From an uncultured bacterium (GTDB lineage Bacteria; Planctomycetota; Phycisphaerae; Phycisphaerales; SM1A02): a stretch of DNA of 51,105 nt. The stretch spans positions 1 through 51,105 of the forward strand of contig CAITDI010000104.1 of the NCBI GenBank assembly GCA_903891095.1, read 5' to 3'. The notes beneath the pieces were generated by a model that had not been told where the DNA came from, searched no databases, and was given only the letters and a program-made list of their open reading frames with translations. The position numbers and the translations under genes are program-made. Shown in pieces: positions 17,056 through 27,213 of the stretch (positions within the stretch are counted from its first letter, which is position 1; each line of letters starts with the position of its first letter).

Positions 17056-17886
17056 ATGGCAAGACTTGCGGTCATTTCGGACATCCACGGCAACCATGTC
17101 GCCTTTGAGCGCGTGCTGGTCGACATCGAGCGCCGTGCCGTGGACGCGGTGCTTTGCCTTGGCGACATCGTGGGCTACGGTCCCGACCCGAAGGAATGCC
17201 TCGATCTCGCGCGGAAGGCCTGCAAGCTGATCGTGCGCGGCAACCATGAGAACGGCGTGCTCGCGCCGGAGACTTCGGAGAACTGGAATCCGCTCGCCCG
17301 TGCTGGCATCGCGCATTCGCGCGCTTGCCTCGCTGCCGAAGACCTCGAGTACATCGCGAAGCTCCCGCTGAGCTTCATCATCTCGGGGCAGATCCTCGGC
17401 GTGCACGACTCGCCGATGCCGAGCGATCACGGCATGAACTACCTGCGCACGCGCACCGATGCCGCGCAGGCGTTTCGTTGGCTCGATGCGGCGATTGCGC
17501 TCGTCGGTCACACGCATGTTCCTGCGTGCTTTGCGACGATCGCGGATCCCGCGGCGGTTGTGGCGCCGGACGATGTCGACGCGTATCCGGTTGCGGCGGC
17601 GCTGCAATCGCATGCCCAGCCGCAGCACGGCGCGGGCTCGCGCAGGCAGCGGTTCGTGTCGAACGCGACCTTTGAGATCCCGCGCTTTGGCCGCGTGATC
17701 ATCAATCCTGGCTCGGTCGGTCAGCCGCGCGATGGCGATGCCCGCGCGAGCTACGCGATCCTCGACCTCGCGAAGTCGACGGTCGAGTTCCGCCGCGTGG
17801 CGTACGACATTGCGGCTGCGCGTCGCCGGACGGAGGCAGCGATGCTGCCCGACATCTCCGCGAGCCGCCTTGCGATTGGTGCGTGA
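17056..17886 (+). CDS. Metallophosphoesterase (calcineurin-like, YfcE/DHH-neighbour type)
   Basis: The 276-residue protein carries all metallophosphoesterase blocks: ISDIHGNHVAF (D-x-H), CLGDIVGYGPDP (GD), IVRGNHEN (GNHE), VGHTHVPACF (GHTH) and VIINPGSVGQPRDGD. This is the pattern of single-domain phosphodiesterases of the YfcE/MJ0936 group that bind two metal ions. The substrate is unknown. A region of about 60 residues between GHTH and the last block (about 165-210) is longer than usual. The ATG at 17056 has AGGA 5 bases upstream. A longer upstream reading frame has no family match and was not used. Confidence 0.9.
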   Translation: MARLAVISDIHGNHVAFERVLVDIERRAVDAVLCLGDIVGYGPDPKECLDLARKACKLIVRGNHENGVLAPETSENWNPLARAGIAHSRACLAAEDLEYIAKLPLSFIISGQILGVHDSPMPSDHGMNYLRTRTDAAQAFRWLDAAIALVGHTHVPACFATIADPAAVVAPDDVDAYPVAAALQSHAQPQHGAGSRRQRFVSNATFEIPRFGRVIINPGSVGQPRDGDARASYAILDLAKSTVEFRRVAYDIAAARRRTEAAMLPDISASRLAIGA

Positions 17887-18039
17887 ACGCAGCAATTCGT
17901 TGCAGCCTCCGTTGCCGGTGGCTGCGGTCTCGGCGGAATGACTGTTGCGATCCGCGCGCGCCGACGGCTTCGGCCGCTGTCTGGCGCATGATCGAGCCTC
18001 GCGCAAAATCCTGCGACGACGAAGGCCGATCAACCTCGC

Positions 18040-18765
18040 ATGACTCGATTGCGCGGATCCGCTCGTGGCCTTTCCCATGTCATCGCCGTTGCGACTGCCG
18101 TCTGGTGCCTTGGGCTCCTGGCGAGGGCGGTCGAGACATCCTGCGTCATCGCAGGCATGGGAGTGGTCGATACGCCCGCAACCCCGGCGACCGCGGGCGC
18201 TCCTGCGATCCATGGCGTGGGCGGGATCGCGCGATTTGTCGCGGACCTGCTCTCGATGCCGTCCGGCCTCGCGATCGGCGCGCTCGCCTTCCTCGCGGTT
18301 GGTTCGGTGCTGATCGTGCACCGCAGCCGCTCGGAACGTGCAGGCGCGACGTTCATCGCGCTCGCCGTGTGGGGTTCGCTCGCGCTGTCGCAGACTGAAG
18401 TCCGCGCGATCCTCGAGGGCAACGGTCACACCGTGTGGCATCTCGCGGCGCGCGTCGGCATCGTGGTCGGCAGCCTTGCGCTCACCTGGCGCTGGATCGA
18501 GGACATCGCGCTCGCGGCCTCGCTGCTGCCGAACGACGATCCGCATCCTGTCGACCGCGCGACCGAGGAGGAAGCGACCACCGTCGCGGCGCTCGGACCG
18601 TCGGGTCGTGGCTCGGCGGGGCGTCAGCTCAGCTCTGCGCTGGGCATTCGTGAGCGCTCGCATGCCGCTGCGTCGGAACCGGGCCTCAGCGGCCGCGGAT
18701 CGCCGATTCCGCGGGTCATGCCGACCCACGATGACGAGCCTGAACCCGCTTCAAGCGGCGTGTGA
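18040..18765 (+). CDS. Hypothetical membrane protein
   Basis: I recognise no family. The 241-residue protein has about four hydrophobic segments (about 14-33, 75-95, 103-120 and 133-152), ending with ALTWRWIEDIALAASLL. A hydrophilic tail of about 75 residues rich in Ser, Gly, Glu and Pro follows. It lies between the metallophosphoesterase and guaA, with its stop 63 bases before the guaA start. It may be a small inner-membrane protein with a cytoplasmic tail; function unknown. Confidence 0.65.
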   Translation: MTRLRGSARGLSHVIAVATAVWCLGLLARAVETSCVIAGMGVVDTPATPATAGAPAIHGVGGIARFVADLLSMPSGLAIGALAFLAVGSVLIVHRSRSERAGATFIALAVWGSLALSQTEVRAILEGNGHTVWHLAARVGIVVGSLALTWRWIEDIALAASLLPNDDPHPVDRATEEEATTVAALGPSGRGSAGRQLSSALGIRERSHAAASEPGLSGRGSPIPRVMPTHDDEPEPASSGV

Positions 18766-18809
18766 GGTCGACGACGGACTGTGGCTGCCACGGTCGCGGG
18801 CAGGGGTGC

Positions 18810-18815
18810 TACATT
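18810..18815 (+). promoter_or_regulatory. Candidate -10 box TACATT of guaA
   Basis: TACATT in the context gcTACATTtcgc lies 13 bases before the guaA ATG. The same gcTAC/T...T context precedes tRNA-Ile, tRNA-Ala and other genes. The leader would be only a few bases long. Confidence 0.5.
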
Positions 18816-18828
18816 TCGCCCCTTCCCC

Positions 18829-20391
<1,563 letters not shown>

Positions 20392-20393
20392 TC

Positions 20394-20560
20394 GCGCGCT
20401 CCGTATCTTCGCGCTCGCGCCGTGCGCGCTCCGTATCTTTGCGCTCGCGCCGTGCGCGCGCTCGCTTTGGTGCGATCCACACCAGAGGAAGCAGCCGCAG
20501 CTGCGACCGCTCAGACACGCCGCAGCTGCGACCGCTCAAATACGCTGCGACCGCTCTAAC
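20394..20560. repeat. Two tandem repeat families between guaA and the DegT-like gene
   Basis: A 30-bp unit is repeated at 20394-20423 and 20424-20453 with one mismatch. A 25-bp unit (gccgcagctgcgaccgctc...) is repeated at 20494-20518 and 20519-20543, with a truncated third copy at 20544-20560. The truncated copy ends on the stop codon of the minus-strand gene (20556-20558). There are no unique spacers, so this is not a CRISPR array. It fills the gap between two convergent genes. Confidence 0.8.
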
Positions 20561-21722
20561 GCAGAATCGTCTGCCGCTCGATCATCACCTGCAGCGTCTG
20601 GCAGATGAGATCGATGTCGCGTTCGGAAAGCGCGGTCGAGAAGGGCAGCGCGATCAGCCGGTCCGCGGCGCGCTGCGCGATGCGGAAATCCGCGCGTGTC
20701 GCGGTCGCCGCGAACGCGGGCTCCGCGGGCAGCACGTAGAGCACGCTGGTTGCCGCGATGTCGTGGCGCAGCAGCCCCTGGATGATCGAGTCGCGGTCAT
20801 CGCGGTTGAAGCGCTCGGAGAGGCGCACCGCGAAGTGCGACCAACGCACCGTGCCATCGGCGCACGGCGCGGGAAGCACGAGATCCGGATGCATCGCGAG
20901 CCGACGCAGGTACGCGTGGGTCACGCCTTCGAGCGTCTCGCATGTGGTCGCGAAGCGATGGAGACGCACCTCCGCGAGCGCGGCCTGCAGCGGGCTGAGA
21001 CGCGAGTCGATGCCGACGCGCTCGAGCGGACGCACGCCGCCCATGCGCTCCCAATCCGATTTTGGTTCGGATCGGCCCATGTTGCGGATCAGTCGCAGCG
21101 CCTTGGCGAGACTGTCGTCGTTGGTCACGCAGATCGCGCCGCCGGAGCCGACGGTCGACTCGTGCGTGCCGAGCCCGATCACCGACACGCGGCCGAAACG
21201 GCCGACGGGATCGCGGCCGATGTGGCCGCCGAGTCCGCCGCTGACGATCTCAAGCAGCGGAATCTCGTTGCGCGCTGCGAGTGCCGCGAGTTCATCGAGA
21301 CCGGCGGGCTGCCCGTGCGCGGCGACGCCGACGATGGCGCGCGTGGCCGCGGTGATGCACGGTTCCGCGCCGCTTGCGCGCAGCGTGAGCGTCTTCGCGT
21401 CGACGTCGGCGTAGACCACGGTTGCACCGCTGTGCATGGCTGCGGCGCCAAGCGCTGCGGGCGCGAGCGAGGGCACGATGATCTCGGGGACTCCCGCGGG
21501 CGAGCTTCGCGCGACGCCGAGCGCGTCGAGCGCGGCTTCGATCGCGGAACCCGTCGAGCCGAACGCGATGGCGAACGGCCGCTTGACGATGTCGGCGACC
21601 ATGCCTTCGACGCGCTCCTCGAGCGTGTGGTAGTTGCCCAGCGACGAGCCGACGATTTCCTGCATCTCGCGCCATTCCGCCTGTGACGGGCTGCGCGGGC
21701 CGAGCCAGATTGGTTCGCTCAT
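20556..21722 (-). CDS. DegT/DnrJ/EryC1-fold protein lacking PLP lysine and aspartate (probable pseudo-enzyme)
   Basis: The 388-residue protein follows the DegT/StrS sugar aminotransferase fold: FGSTGSAIEAALDALG, IIVPSLAPAALGAAAMHSGATVVYADVD, VGVAAHGQPAGLDEL, then VGSGGAICVTND. By ungapped comparison with ArnB-type proteins, the Schiff-base Lys is His187 (GTHESTVGSGG) and the pyridine-binding Asp of the usual EDAA motif is Ile159 (LEIVSGG). PLP transamination is therefore unlikely. It may be a scaffold, a sugar-binding regulator or a dehydratase relative. Its ATG overlaps the stop of the secreted HEAT gene (ATGA), an odd partner. The fold is confident, the function unknown. Confidence 0.82.
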   Translation of the reverse strand: MSEPIWLGPRSPSQAEWREMQEIVGSSLGNYHTLEERVEGMVADIVKRPFAIAFGSTGSAIEAALDALGVARSSPAGVPEIIVPSLAPAALGAAAMHSGATVVYADVDAKTLTLRASGAEPCITAATRAIVGVAAHGQPAGLDELAALAARNEIPLLEIVSGGLGGHIGRDPVGRFGRVSVIGLGTHESTVGSGGAICVTNDDSLAKALRLIRNMGRSEPKSDWERMGGVRPLERVGIDSRLSPLQAALAEVRLHRFATTCETLEGVTHAYLRRLAMHPDLVLPAPCADGTVRWSHFAVRLSERFNRDDRDSIIQGLLRHDIAATSVLYVLPAEPAFAATATRADFRIAQRAADRLIALPFSTALSERDIDLICQTLQVMIERQTILR

Positions 21723-23293
21723 GGTGCTGCGTCTCCTGCGGTGGTCTTCGCGCCGGCTGCGGATGCAGGCGCGAGTTCGGCGATCGCTTCGTTGATCTTG
21801 TTCGAGTGCTTGAGCCAGAGCCATGCGGCCTGCGTGCGAATCGGCGCGGGCAGGTTGGTCGCTCCGCCGGCGACCTGCCAGAGCGTACGCAGCTCGTCCG
21901 GGGTGACCTTGTCCGAATTGCGCGCGACGAGCACGGCGATCTTGCCTTCTCCGCCGCGGTTCGTCTTGCCTTGCGCGGTGCGCGCGACGGCCGTGGCCTC
22001 GGTCGTTCCTGAACTGAGGAGCGCGAGCAGGATCTGGTCCTTGAACGACTCCTCGACGGTGTTCGACGCGAGCGCGGCCTTGAGCTCGTTGGGGGCGACT
22101 TCCGCCAGGCGGAAGATCGCGAGCATCAGCGACTCGCGAAGCTGGTCCGGCACGTTGCCCGGCTTGAGGATGAAGTTGAGGCACGCGACGCCGAAGGCCT
22201 TCTCGGCGTCGGGGCCAAGCCGGCGCGCACCGTCGAGCGCAGCGCGCAGCACCACGCGCCGCTCGAGCGCGACGAGTTGGTTGAACGCCAGCGTGTTGTC
22301 GCCCTTGGCGATCGCGGCTCCAGCGTCGGCGATCGCCTCGAGCATCGCGTCGCCGTTGCGGAACTGCGCCCACTGCTCGGCCGGCGCGCGGGCGCCGCTT
22401 GCGAGGAGCACCACGGCGTAGCGCACGAGCGCGACCTGCGAGCGGTCGGCGGCGACCGCTTCGGCGAGCGGCGCGTAGGCGTCGACCGGCGAGACGACGA
22501 GCAGGCTTCCGATCGCGCGCATGCGCGAATCTGCTGGGATTTCAGGGAGTTTCAGCAGGCTCGCGACGAACGCGCCCGCGCCTGCGAGCTTGTCGGAGGA
22601 GCACGCTTCGGCGATCTGCGCGACGGCGTTGCCGCGCGAGGCGGGCGGCAGCGCGGCGACCTGCGCGACGCACGTCTGCGCGAGCACGTCGGAGTCCTTC
22701 GCCTTCATGTCGATCAGGATCGCCGTCGCGAGGCCGGCGACTTCGGGCGTCTTGGACTTGGCGAGGCGATTGAGCAGCGCCGCGTCGGGCGACTGGCCGA
22801 GCCGTCGCAGTTCGCCCGCGAGCAGCACGCGAGAAGTCGACGGCAGGTCGCTCCAATCGAGCATCGATCGGACCTGCTCGGCGTCGGCAAGCTTGAGCGC
22901 GAGAACCGCGGTGATCGCCGTGTCGCGATCGGTCTCGCCGGGGAGCGACGCGATGCGCTCGATGTCGACCTTGCCGTTGGGGCTGAGTTCCGCGAGTCCG
23001 AGCACGCTGTCCACGCGCACCGACCAGTCGTCGCTGCGGATCAGTCGTTCGAACAACGGAACGAGCGACGGATCGCGCAGCTGGCGCAGCGAGACGAGCG
23101 CCGCGTGCTGCGAGCCATCGGCGGTCGACGAGATGCCGGACTTGAGCATCTGCACCGCGTCGCGGTACGGGTCGAGCGCGTCGTAGGAGCCGGTGTTGGT
23201 TTGCGCGCACGCGACGGAAGTCGTGGCGGCAGCGGTGGCGAGGCCGACCGCCGAAGCGACAAGCGCGAGGAACAGATTCGGGCGGCGGGACAT
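21719..23293 (-). CDS. Secreted HEAT/armadillo-like repeat protein
   Basis: The 524-residue protein begins with a signal peptide (LFLALVASAVGLATAAATTSVACAQ). The rest is nearly all alpha-helical repeats such as HAALVSLRQLRDPSLVPLFERLIRSDD and WSVRVDSVLGLAELS, each near 30-40 residues, as in HEAT repeats. It would be a periplasmic or secreted scaffold. ATG at 23293 was chosen over a TTG at 23311 because a TACACT hexamer (23306-23301) sits inside the longer reading frame. Its stop overlaps the DegT-like gene start. Confidence 0.78.
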   Translation of the reverse strand: MSRRPNLFLALVASAVGLATAAATTSVACAQTNTGSYDALDPYRDAVQMLKSGISSTADGSQHAALVSLRQLRDPSLVPLFERLIRSDDWSVRVDSVLGLAELSPNGKVDIERIASLPGETDRDTAITAVLALKLADAEQVRSMLDWSDLPSTSRVLLAGELRRLGQSPDAALLNRLAKSKTPEVAGLATAILIDMKAKDSDVLAQTCVAQVAALPPASRGNAVAQIAEACSSDKLAGAGAFVASLLKLPEIPADSRMRAIGSLLVVSPVDAYAPLAEAVAADRSQVALVRYAVVLLASGARAPAEQWAQFRNGDAMLEAIADAGAAIAKGDNTLAFNQLVALERRVVLRAALDGARRLGPDAEKAFGVACLNFILKPGNVPDQLRESLMLAIFRLAEVAPNELKAALASNTVEESFKDQILLALLSSGTTEATAVARTAQGKTNRGGEGKIAVLVARNSDKVTPDELRTLWQVAGGATNLPAPIRTQAAWLWLKHSNKINEAIAELAPASAAGAKTTAGDAAP

Positions 23294-23300
23294 CCGCGCG

Positions 23301-23306
23301 AGTGTA
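23301..23306 (-). promoter_or_regulatory. Candidate -10 box TACACT of the HEAT-protein operon
   Basis: On the minus strand TACACT ends 7 bases before the ATG at 23293. Transcription would start at or next to the start codon, giving a leaderless mRNA. Confidence 0.5.
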
Positions 23307-23383
23307 GCCAAACACCTGCGGCAGTCGTGGATTTTGGCGGCGGGAACCCGCCGTCATTCGGGCCGCGGATCGAGGTGGTTTGA

Positions 23384-24904
23384 TCAGCCCGATCGCGAGC
23401 GGCTCGCCCGCGCGATGTCGTGCCGGAGTTGGTCGACGAGCTCGCGGACGGGTTCGCCATCGTTGCCGACGCGGAGGTCGCCTTCGATCATGAGCTTGAG
23501 TCGCTTCGCAGCGGTGTGCACCGCCGAGTGGGTGTCGCGGCCGAGCGCGCGGGCGATCTCGGGGTAGCTGTGGGTGGTGAGCTCGCGGGAGAGGTGCGCG
23601 ACCATGCCGCGGGCGACGACGGTGCGCGCGTGGCGACCGCTGCCGAGCAGGTCCTCGCGGGTCACGCGCATGCGCTCGCACACGCTCTCGACGATGGTCC
23701 CGAGGCGAACCGGCGCAGCGCCGACGCTCTTGCTGTGGTCGTCGCCGAGAAGGCGCTCGACGGTGCCCGGCCCGACCTGGCCGCGCAGGCCATCGAGCTC
23801 GACGAGCGCGCCGAGGCGGGTGATCGCGCCTTCGATCTCGCGGATCGAACCGGTGCAGCGGCCGGCGACGGCTTCTTCGGCCGCGGTCGTGAGCTGCAGG
23901 CCGCGCTCGTTGGCGAGGCGGCGGACGAGCTCGACGCGGGTGCCACGGTCAGGGCGATCGACCTTGACCACCATGCCCGACAGGAACCGGCTCACGAGCG
24001 ACTGGCTGAAGCGGCGGATGTGGCGGGGGTGCTCATCCGACACCAGCGCGATGCGCGCGCCCGAAAGGTCGATCGCATCGATCGTGTGGAGGAACTCGGC
24101 CTGCGTCGCCGTCTTGTTGGCGAAGAAATGCACGTCGTCGATCGCAAGGAGGTCGACGCGGCGGAGGCGCTTGCGGAACTCGTCAAGCGAGCTGTCGCGC
24201 ACGGCGGCGATGTACTCGTTGGTGAACTGCTCGGCGGTGACATACTTGATGACCTGGCGAGGCGCGCGCTCGGCGCGACGGCGGCAGAGGCCTTGGATCA
24301 GGTGCGTCTTGCCCACGCCGCACTCGCCGTGGATGAACAGGATCGACGGCGCCTCGCGGGAGCCGTCGCCGACCTGCTGGCTGGCCGCGAACGCGAGCCG
24401 ATTCGACTCGCCGACCACGAAGTCCTCGAGCCGACGGAAGGAAAGCGGGCGCGGGTTGCGGGAGTTGCCGGCTCGGCGGCGGGGGTCGTCGGTCGCGGAG
24501 GCAAACGACGCGGGGCTGTCGGCCGGCGCCTGAATCGCCGCGCCGGCGTCCTCGGGGGCGCCCGCGCGGGTGCTGCGGGCGACGCTCTGGCTGGCGGAGG
24601 CAGCCGCCGCCGACTCCGACTCGGCGACCGACACGATGCACTCGACGCCGGCGCCGATGAACTCGGCGGTCACCGCATCGAGCTGGGCGCGGAAGTTCTT
24701 GACGATCCAGTCCCGCACATAGGGGTTGGCGGCGCGGACGTCGACGCGATCGGCATGGACCGAGACCGCGGTGCCATGCTCGAACCAAAGGCCGAAGCGG
24801 TGGGCGCCGATGACCTCGGAGAGCCTGGTTCGGAACGCCTCGCCGGCTGCGCGCTGTTCGCGCGTGGTTCCTGCGGTGGGCTTGACGGCGGAAATCGAAG
24901 GCAT
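23384..24904 (-). CDS. dnaA: Chromosomal replication initiator protein DnaA
   Basis: The 506-residue protein has domain I (RTRLSEVIGAHRFGLWFEH), a long Ala/Ser-rich linker, and the AAA+ domain III with Walker A ECGVGKTH near 192-200, Walker B LLAIDDVHFF near 251-260 and sensor/arginine motifs (DRPDRGTRVELVRRL). Domain IV is the DNA-binding part (REDLLGSGRHARTVVARGM...). The box-recognition loop reads GRDTHSAVHTA where the common form is G.RDHSTV.HA. It initiates replication at oriC. The upstream 550-bp gap holds a perfect DnaA box. The usual neighbours dnaN, recF and gyrB are absent. Confidence 0.97.
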   Translation of the reverse strand: MPSISAVKPTAGTTREQRAAGEAFRTRLSEVIGAHRFGLWFEHGTAVSVHADRVDVRAANPYVRDWIVKNFRAQLDAVTAEFIGAGVECIVSVAESESAAAASASQSVARSTRAGAPEDAGAAIQAPADSPASFASATDDPRRRAGNSRNPRPLSFRRLEDFVVGESNRLAFAASQQVGDGSREAPSILFIHGECGVGKTHLIQGLCRRRAERAPRQVIKYVTAEQFTNEYIAAVRDSSLDEFRKRLRRVDLLAIDDVHFFANKTATQAEFLHTIDAIDLSGARIALVSDEHPRHIRRFSQSLVSRFLSGMVVKVDRPDRGTRVELVRRLANERGLQLTTAAEEAVAGRCTGSIREIEGAITRLGALVELDGLRGQVGPGTVERLLGDDHSKSVGAAPVRLGTIVESVCERMRVTREDLLGSGRHARTVVARGMVAHLSRELTTHSYPEIARALGRDTHSAVHTAAKRLKLMIEGDLRVGNDGEPVRELVDQLRHDIARASRSRSG

Positions 24905-25454
24905 CGGGACGACTCGAGCGAAGGAGTGCCTGGCTGGCGGTCAGGTTGCACGCGTCGACGACAAGACAGCGCGCGATGCCCGAAGCGATCGCCAGCCAAC
25001 ATCCTCGTATGAAGAGTTGCAGATTGAGTGGTGGCCACCAACCGGACTCGAACGGGTCGCCAGGGGTCGCGTCGGAGCATGCGCTCGTCGGGGACCTCGG
25101 CACCAAAGACTCATTCAGCCGGCTTCGCACGAAACTCAGTGCGAAGACCCGCGTCCCTGCGGGAAGTCCTCAATCTAGCCCAAGGTCCGTTCGCTGCAAG
25201 TCGCTTGAGGGATCAAGATCGCTGCGACGCATCGGAAACGCAGCGAAAATAGCGGTTTGCGAAATCTAGAACGTGGTGCCAGAGGTCGATCCCAAACTCT
25301 GTGGATAAATCGCGGACGACACAAAATCACACGACCGACTTGCGAAAAGATTTTGGTTGTGTTGGGCGCGTCGGTGCCTTGACAGCAACGCGCGTGGCGG
25401 TCGATCGACGCCGCTGCGTGTCTCGCGCGACGCATCGCGCGTTCACCCGCGCGG
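24905..25454. other. 550-bp non-coding region upstream of dnaA; candidate oriC
   Basis: No credible gene is seen. The region holds a consensus DnaA box (TGTGGATAA, 25300-25308) and the least GC-rich stretch of the area (about 25230-25360). It also has two adjacent hairpins, CTTCGCAC/GTGCGAAG (25123-25146) and CCCGC/GCGGG (25148-25163), and a 12-bp palindrome TGGTGGCCACCA (25029-25040). Position next to dnaA plus a perfect box suggests the origin, or at least a dnaA autoregulatory region. Only one perfect box was found, so confidence is limited. Confidence 0.45.
25300..25308 (-). promoter_or_regulatory. DnaA box TTATCCACA
   Basis: The plus strand reads TGTGGATAA, the exact complement of the consensus TTATCCACA. 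It lies about 400 bases upstream of the dnaA start. Confidence 0.75.
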
Positions 25455-26435
25455 TCAGCCACGCGTCGGATCGACGAGGGGACGCGCGAGCGGAAGTACG
25501 AGCGCGACGCGCGACGAGGTTCGGCGAAACCCGCTTGTTTCGTAGAGCTTTCGCGCAGGCTCGTTGTGCGAGTCGACGGCAAGCGACACCGAGCCGACGC
25601 GCGCGAGCGAGCACGCGCGCAGGCCGGCGGCGAGCAGGATCTTGGCGATTCCTCGGCCGCGCGCGGCGGGAGCGAGGCCGAGGTAGACCAGTTCCGCCGT
25701 TGCGCCGTCGGGAGAGCAGTTCATCAGGCACACGCCGCGTGCAGTTCCAGACTCGCGCGCGACGAGCCAGAAGCGCAGTCGCGCACCGAGACCGAAGTGG
25801 CCGTCGAGTACGTCGGTCGTGCGACGAAGCCCCGCGAGTCCCGGGCAATCGCGTGTCTGCTGGTAGCTCGCCTCGAGCACAGCGATGAGTTCCGCGCGTG
25901 CGGGTTCGCCGAGCGCGTGCGCGTCGTCGCCGCGCAGAATCGCGGCGTCGGTGGCGCTTTCGATCGTCCAGCCCGCGGGCGGTGGGGGCGCGTCGAGCAC
26001 GCCTCCGCGGGGCATGGCACGCTCGAGGTAGTCGAGCGTCGCGAGCTGCTTGAGCCCGCCGACCTCGAACGCCTCGATGTCGAAGGGCTTGCTCGGCTCG
26101 ATGAGCGCCTGGGCGATGTCGGCGGAATCGGTGCACCCGTCGGCGGCGGCCGCGACGGCGCGGCCGAGCAGGGCGGCTTCGCCGGAGTTCCGTGCGTGCG
26201 TGGCCAGGAGCATCGCGGTGCGCCCGAGGGTCGGAACCGCCAGCACCGCCATGCGGTAGCGGCCCATTTCGTCGGCGACGCACCAGATACGGTCGATCGC
26301 GACCTTGGCGGTCTCCGCCTGCCGTGCAAACCGCGCCGCCGCAGCGGGTCCCGCGCCGAGAAGCGCCGACAACGCCTCCTCGACTCGCTCGGGAGTCGCT
26401 CGGACGACGTGGCGGGGTTGCTCAACTGCGGTCAT
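25455..26435 (-). CDS. GNAT-family N-acetyltransferase
   Basis: In this 326-residue protein the C-terminal half is a GNAT domain: FWLVARESGTARGVCLMN, the acetyl-CoA loop LAPAARGRGIAKILLAAGL, and SVSLAVDSHNEPARKLYETSGFRRT with the typical N...A..LY..xGF ending. The N-terminal half (about 1-150) is diverged and could be a second, degenerate GNAT unit as in MshD-like proteins; substrate unknown. The ATG at 26435 was chosen because a TAAGGT hexamer lies 16 bases upstream; the open frame upstream runs antisense to the next gene. It diverges from the secreted protein at 26547. Confidence 0.88.
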   Translation of the reverse strand: MTAVEQPRHVVRATPERVEEALSALLGAGPAAAARFARQAETAKVAIDRIWCVADEMGRYRMAVLAVPTLGRTAMLLATHARNSGEAALLGRAVAAAADGCTDSADIAQALIEPSKPFDIEAFEVGGLKQLATLDYLERAMPRGGVLDAPPPPAGWTIESATDAAILRGDDAHALGEPARAELIAVLEASYQQTRDCPGLAGLRRTTDVLDGHFGLGARLRFWLVARESGTARGVCLMNCSPDGATAELVYLGLAPAARGRGIAKILLAAGLRACSLARVGSVSLAVDSHNEPARKLYETSGFRRTSSRVALVLPLARPLVDPTRG

Positions 26436-26451
26436 GGCGCGGCAAAAGCCT

Positions 26452-26457
26452 ACCTTA
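26452..26457 (-). promoter_or_regulatory. Candidate -10 box TAAGGT of the GNAT gene
   Basis: On the minus strand TAAGGT lies 16 bases before the ATG at 26435. The divergent TACAAT box of the next gene is 37 bases away. Confidence 0.35.
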
Positions 26458-26494
26458 GGATCGGCTTGGACTCTGCCTGCACGGAGAAGTTCGC

Positions 26495-26500
26495 TACAAT
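26495..26500 (+). promoter_or_regulatory. Candidate -10 box TACAAT
   Basis: TACAAT, a near-perfect -10, occurs in the recurrent gcTACAATcctccgc context 46 bases before the ATG at 26547. No -35 at the normal spacing is obvious. Confidence 0.55.
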
Positions 26501-26546
26501 CCTCCGCTTCCCACGGCTCCGGCCGCGGGGTTTCACGGAGAGCTCC

Positions 26547-27167
26547 ATGCGCAACGCCCGTCTTCTCAAGTCTGTGCTCGCCTCCGTCGTGCTCGCCACG
26601 ACGGTCATCGCTGCCGTTGGTGTCGCCACCCCTGCGTCGCTCGCGTCGCCGGTCGCGCCGCAGCGCGAACTCGAGTTCACGCCGAGCGAGCTGCGCCTCT
26701 TCAAGGACCTCGACACGGGCAAGCAGTACTGGTTCATGACCTACGACGTGGTGAACAACACCGGCGCCGACCAGCGCTTTGCTCCGCGCATCGATCTCGT
26801 CGTCGACGATGGCCGCATCCTCGCGCAGGGCGAAGGCGTCTCGAGCACGGTCGTGCGCCAGATCAAGGCGTATCTCAAGAACGACCTCCTTCAGGACCAG
26901 TTCGAGATCCTCGGCGAGGTCCTGCAGGGCAAGGAACATGCGAAGACCGGTCTCGTGGTCTTCCGCGCGGACGGCGATGAGCCGACCGAGCTCACCGTGA
27001 TGGTTCAGGGCCTCTCTCGCGAGACCGAGAAGAAGCCCAACCCGAAGACAGGGGCGATGGTGACCCTCCGCAAGACCGCTCGGATCGATTATCTGGTCCC
27101 GGGCGACGCGAAGCCGAAGGGCACCGTCACTTACCCAATCGTGGCCCGCGAGTGGATTTTCCGCTAA
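26547..27167 (+). CDS. Secreted hypothetical protein
   Basis: I recognise no named family. The 206-residue protein has a signal peptide ([33 protein letters not shown], cleavage near 33). A beta-rich domain follows that reads like a small periplasmic immunoglobulin-like module: [28 protein letters not shown] and [28 protein letters not shown] sequence lies 6 bases before the ATG. Homologues would be expected among planctomycetes. It lies just upstream of rpmA in the same direction (46 bases). Role unknown. Confidence 0.75.
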   Translation: MRNARLLKSVLASVVLATTVIAAVGVATPASLASPVAPQRELEFTPSELRLFKDLDTGKQYWFMTYDVVNNTGADQRFAPRIDLVVDDGRILAQGEGVSSTVVRQIKAYLKNDLLQDQFEILGEVLQGKEHAKTGLVVFRADGDEPTELTVMVQGLSRETEKKPNPKTGAMVTLRKTARIDYLVPGDAKPKGTVTYPIVAREWIFR

Positions 27168-27213
27168 CGGTTCTGTATCTTCTCCCGACTCAGCACCTTT
27201 TGGAGATTTCGTC

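Noticed and set aside
20394-20560. Possible CRISPR array
   Set aside because: The units are contiguous 30- and 25-bp tandem repeats without unique spacers, and no cas genes are nearby.
20556-21722. Ordinary sugar aminotransferase annotation
   Set aside because: The catalytic Lys and cofactor Asp are replaced, so an aminotransferase name would mislead.
25033-25280. tmRNA or other housekeeping RNA upstream of dnaA
   Set aside because: There is a tRNA-like 3' end and a weak acceptor match near 25273-25279, but no tag reading frame ending in an LAA-type peptide and no conserved tmRNA 5' end.
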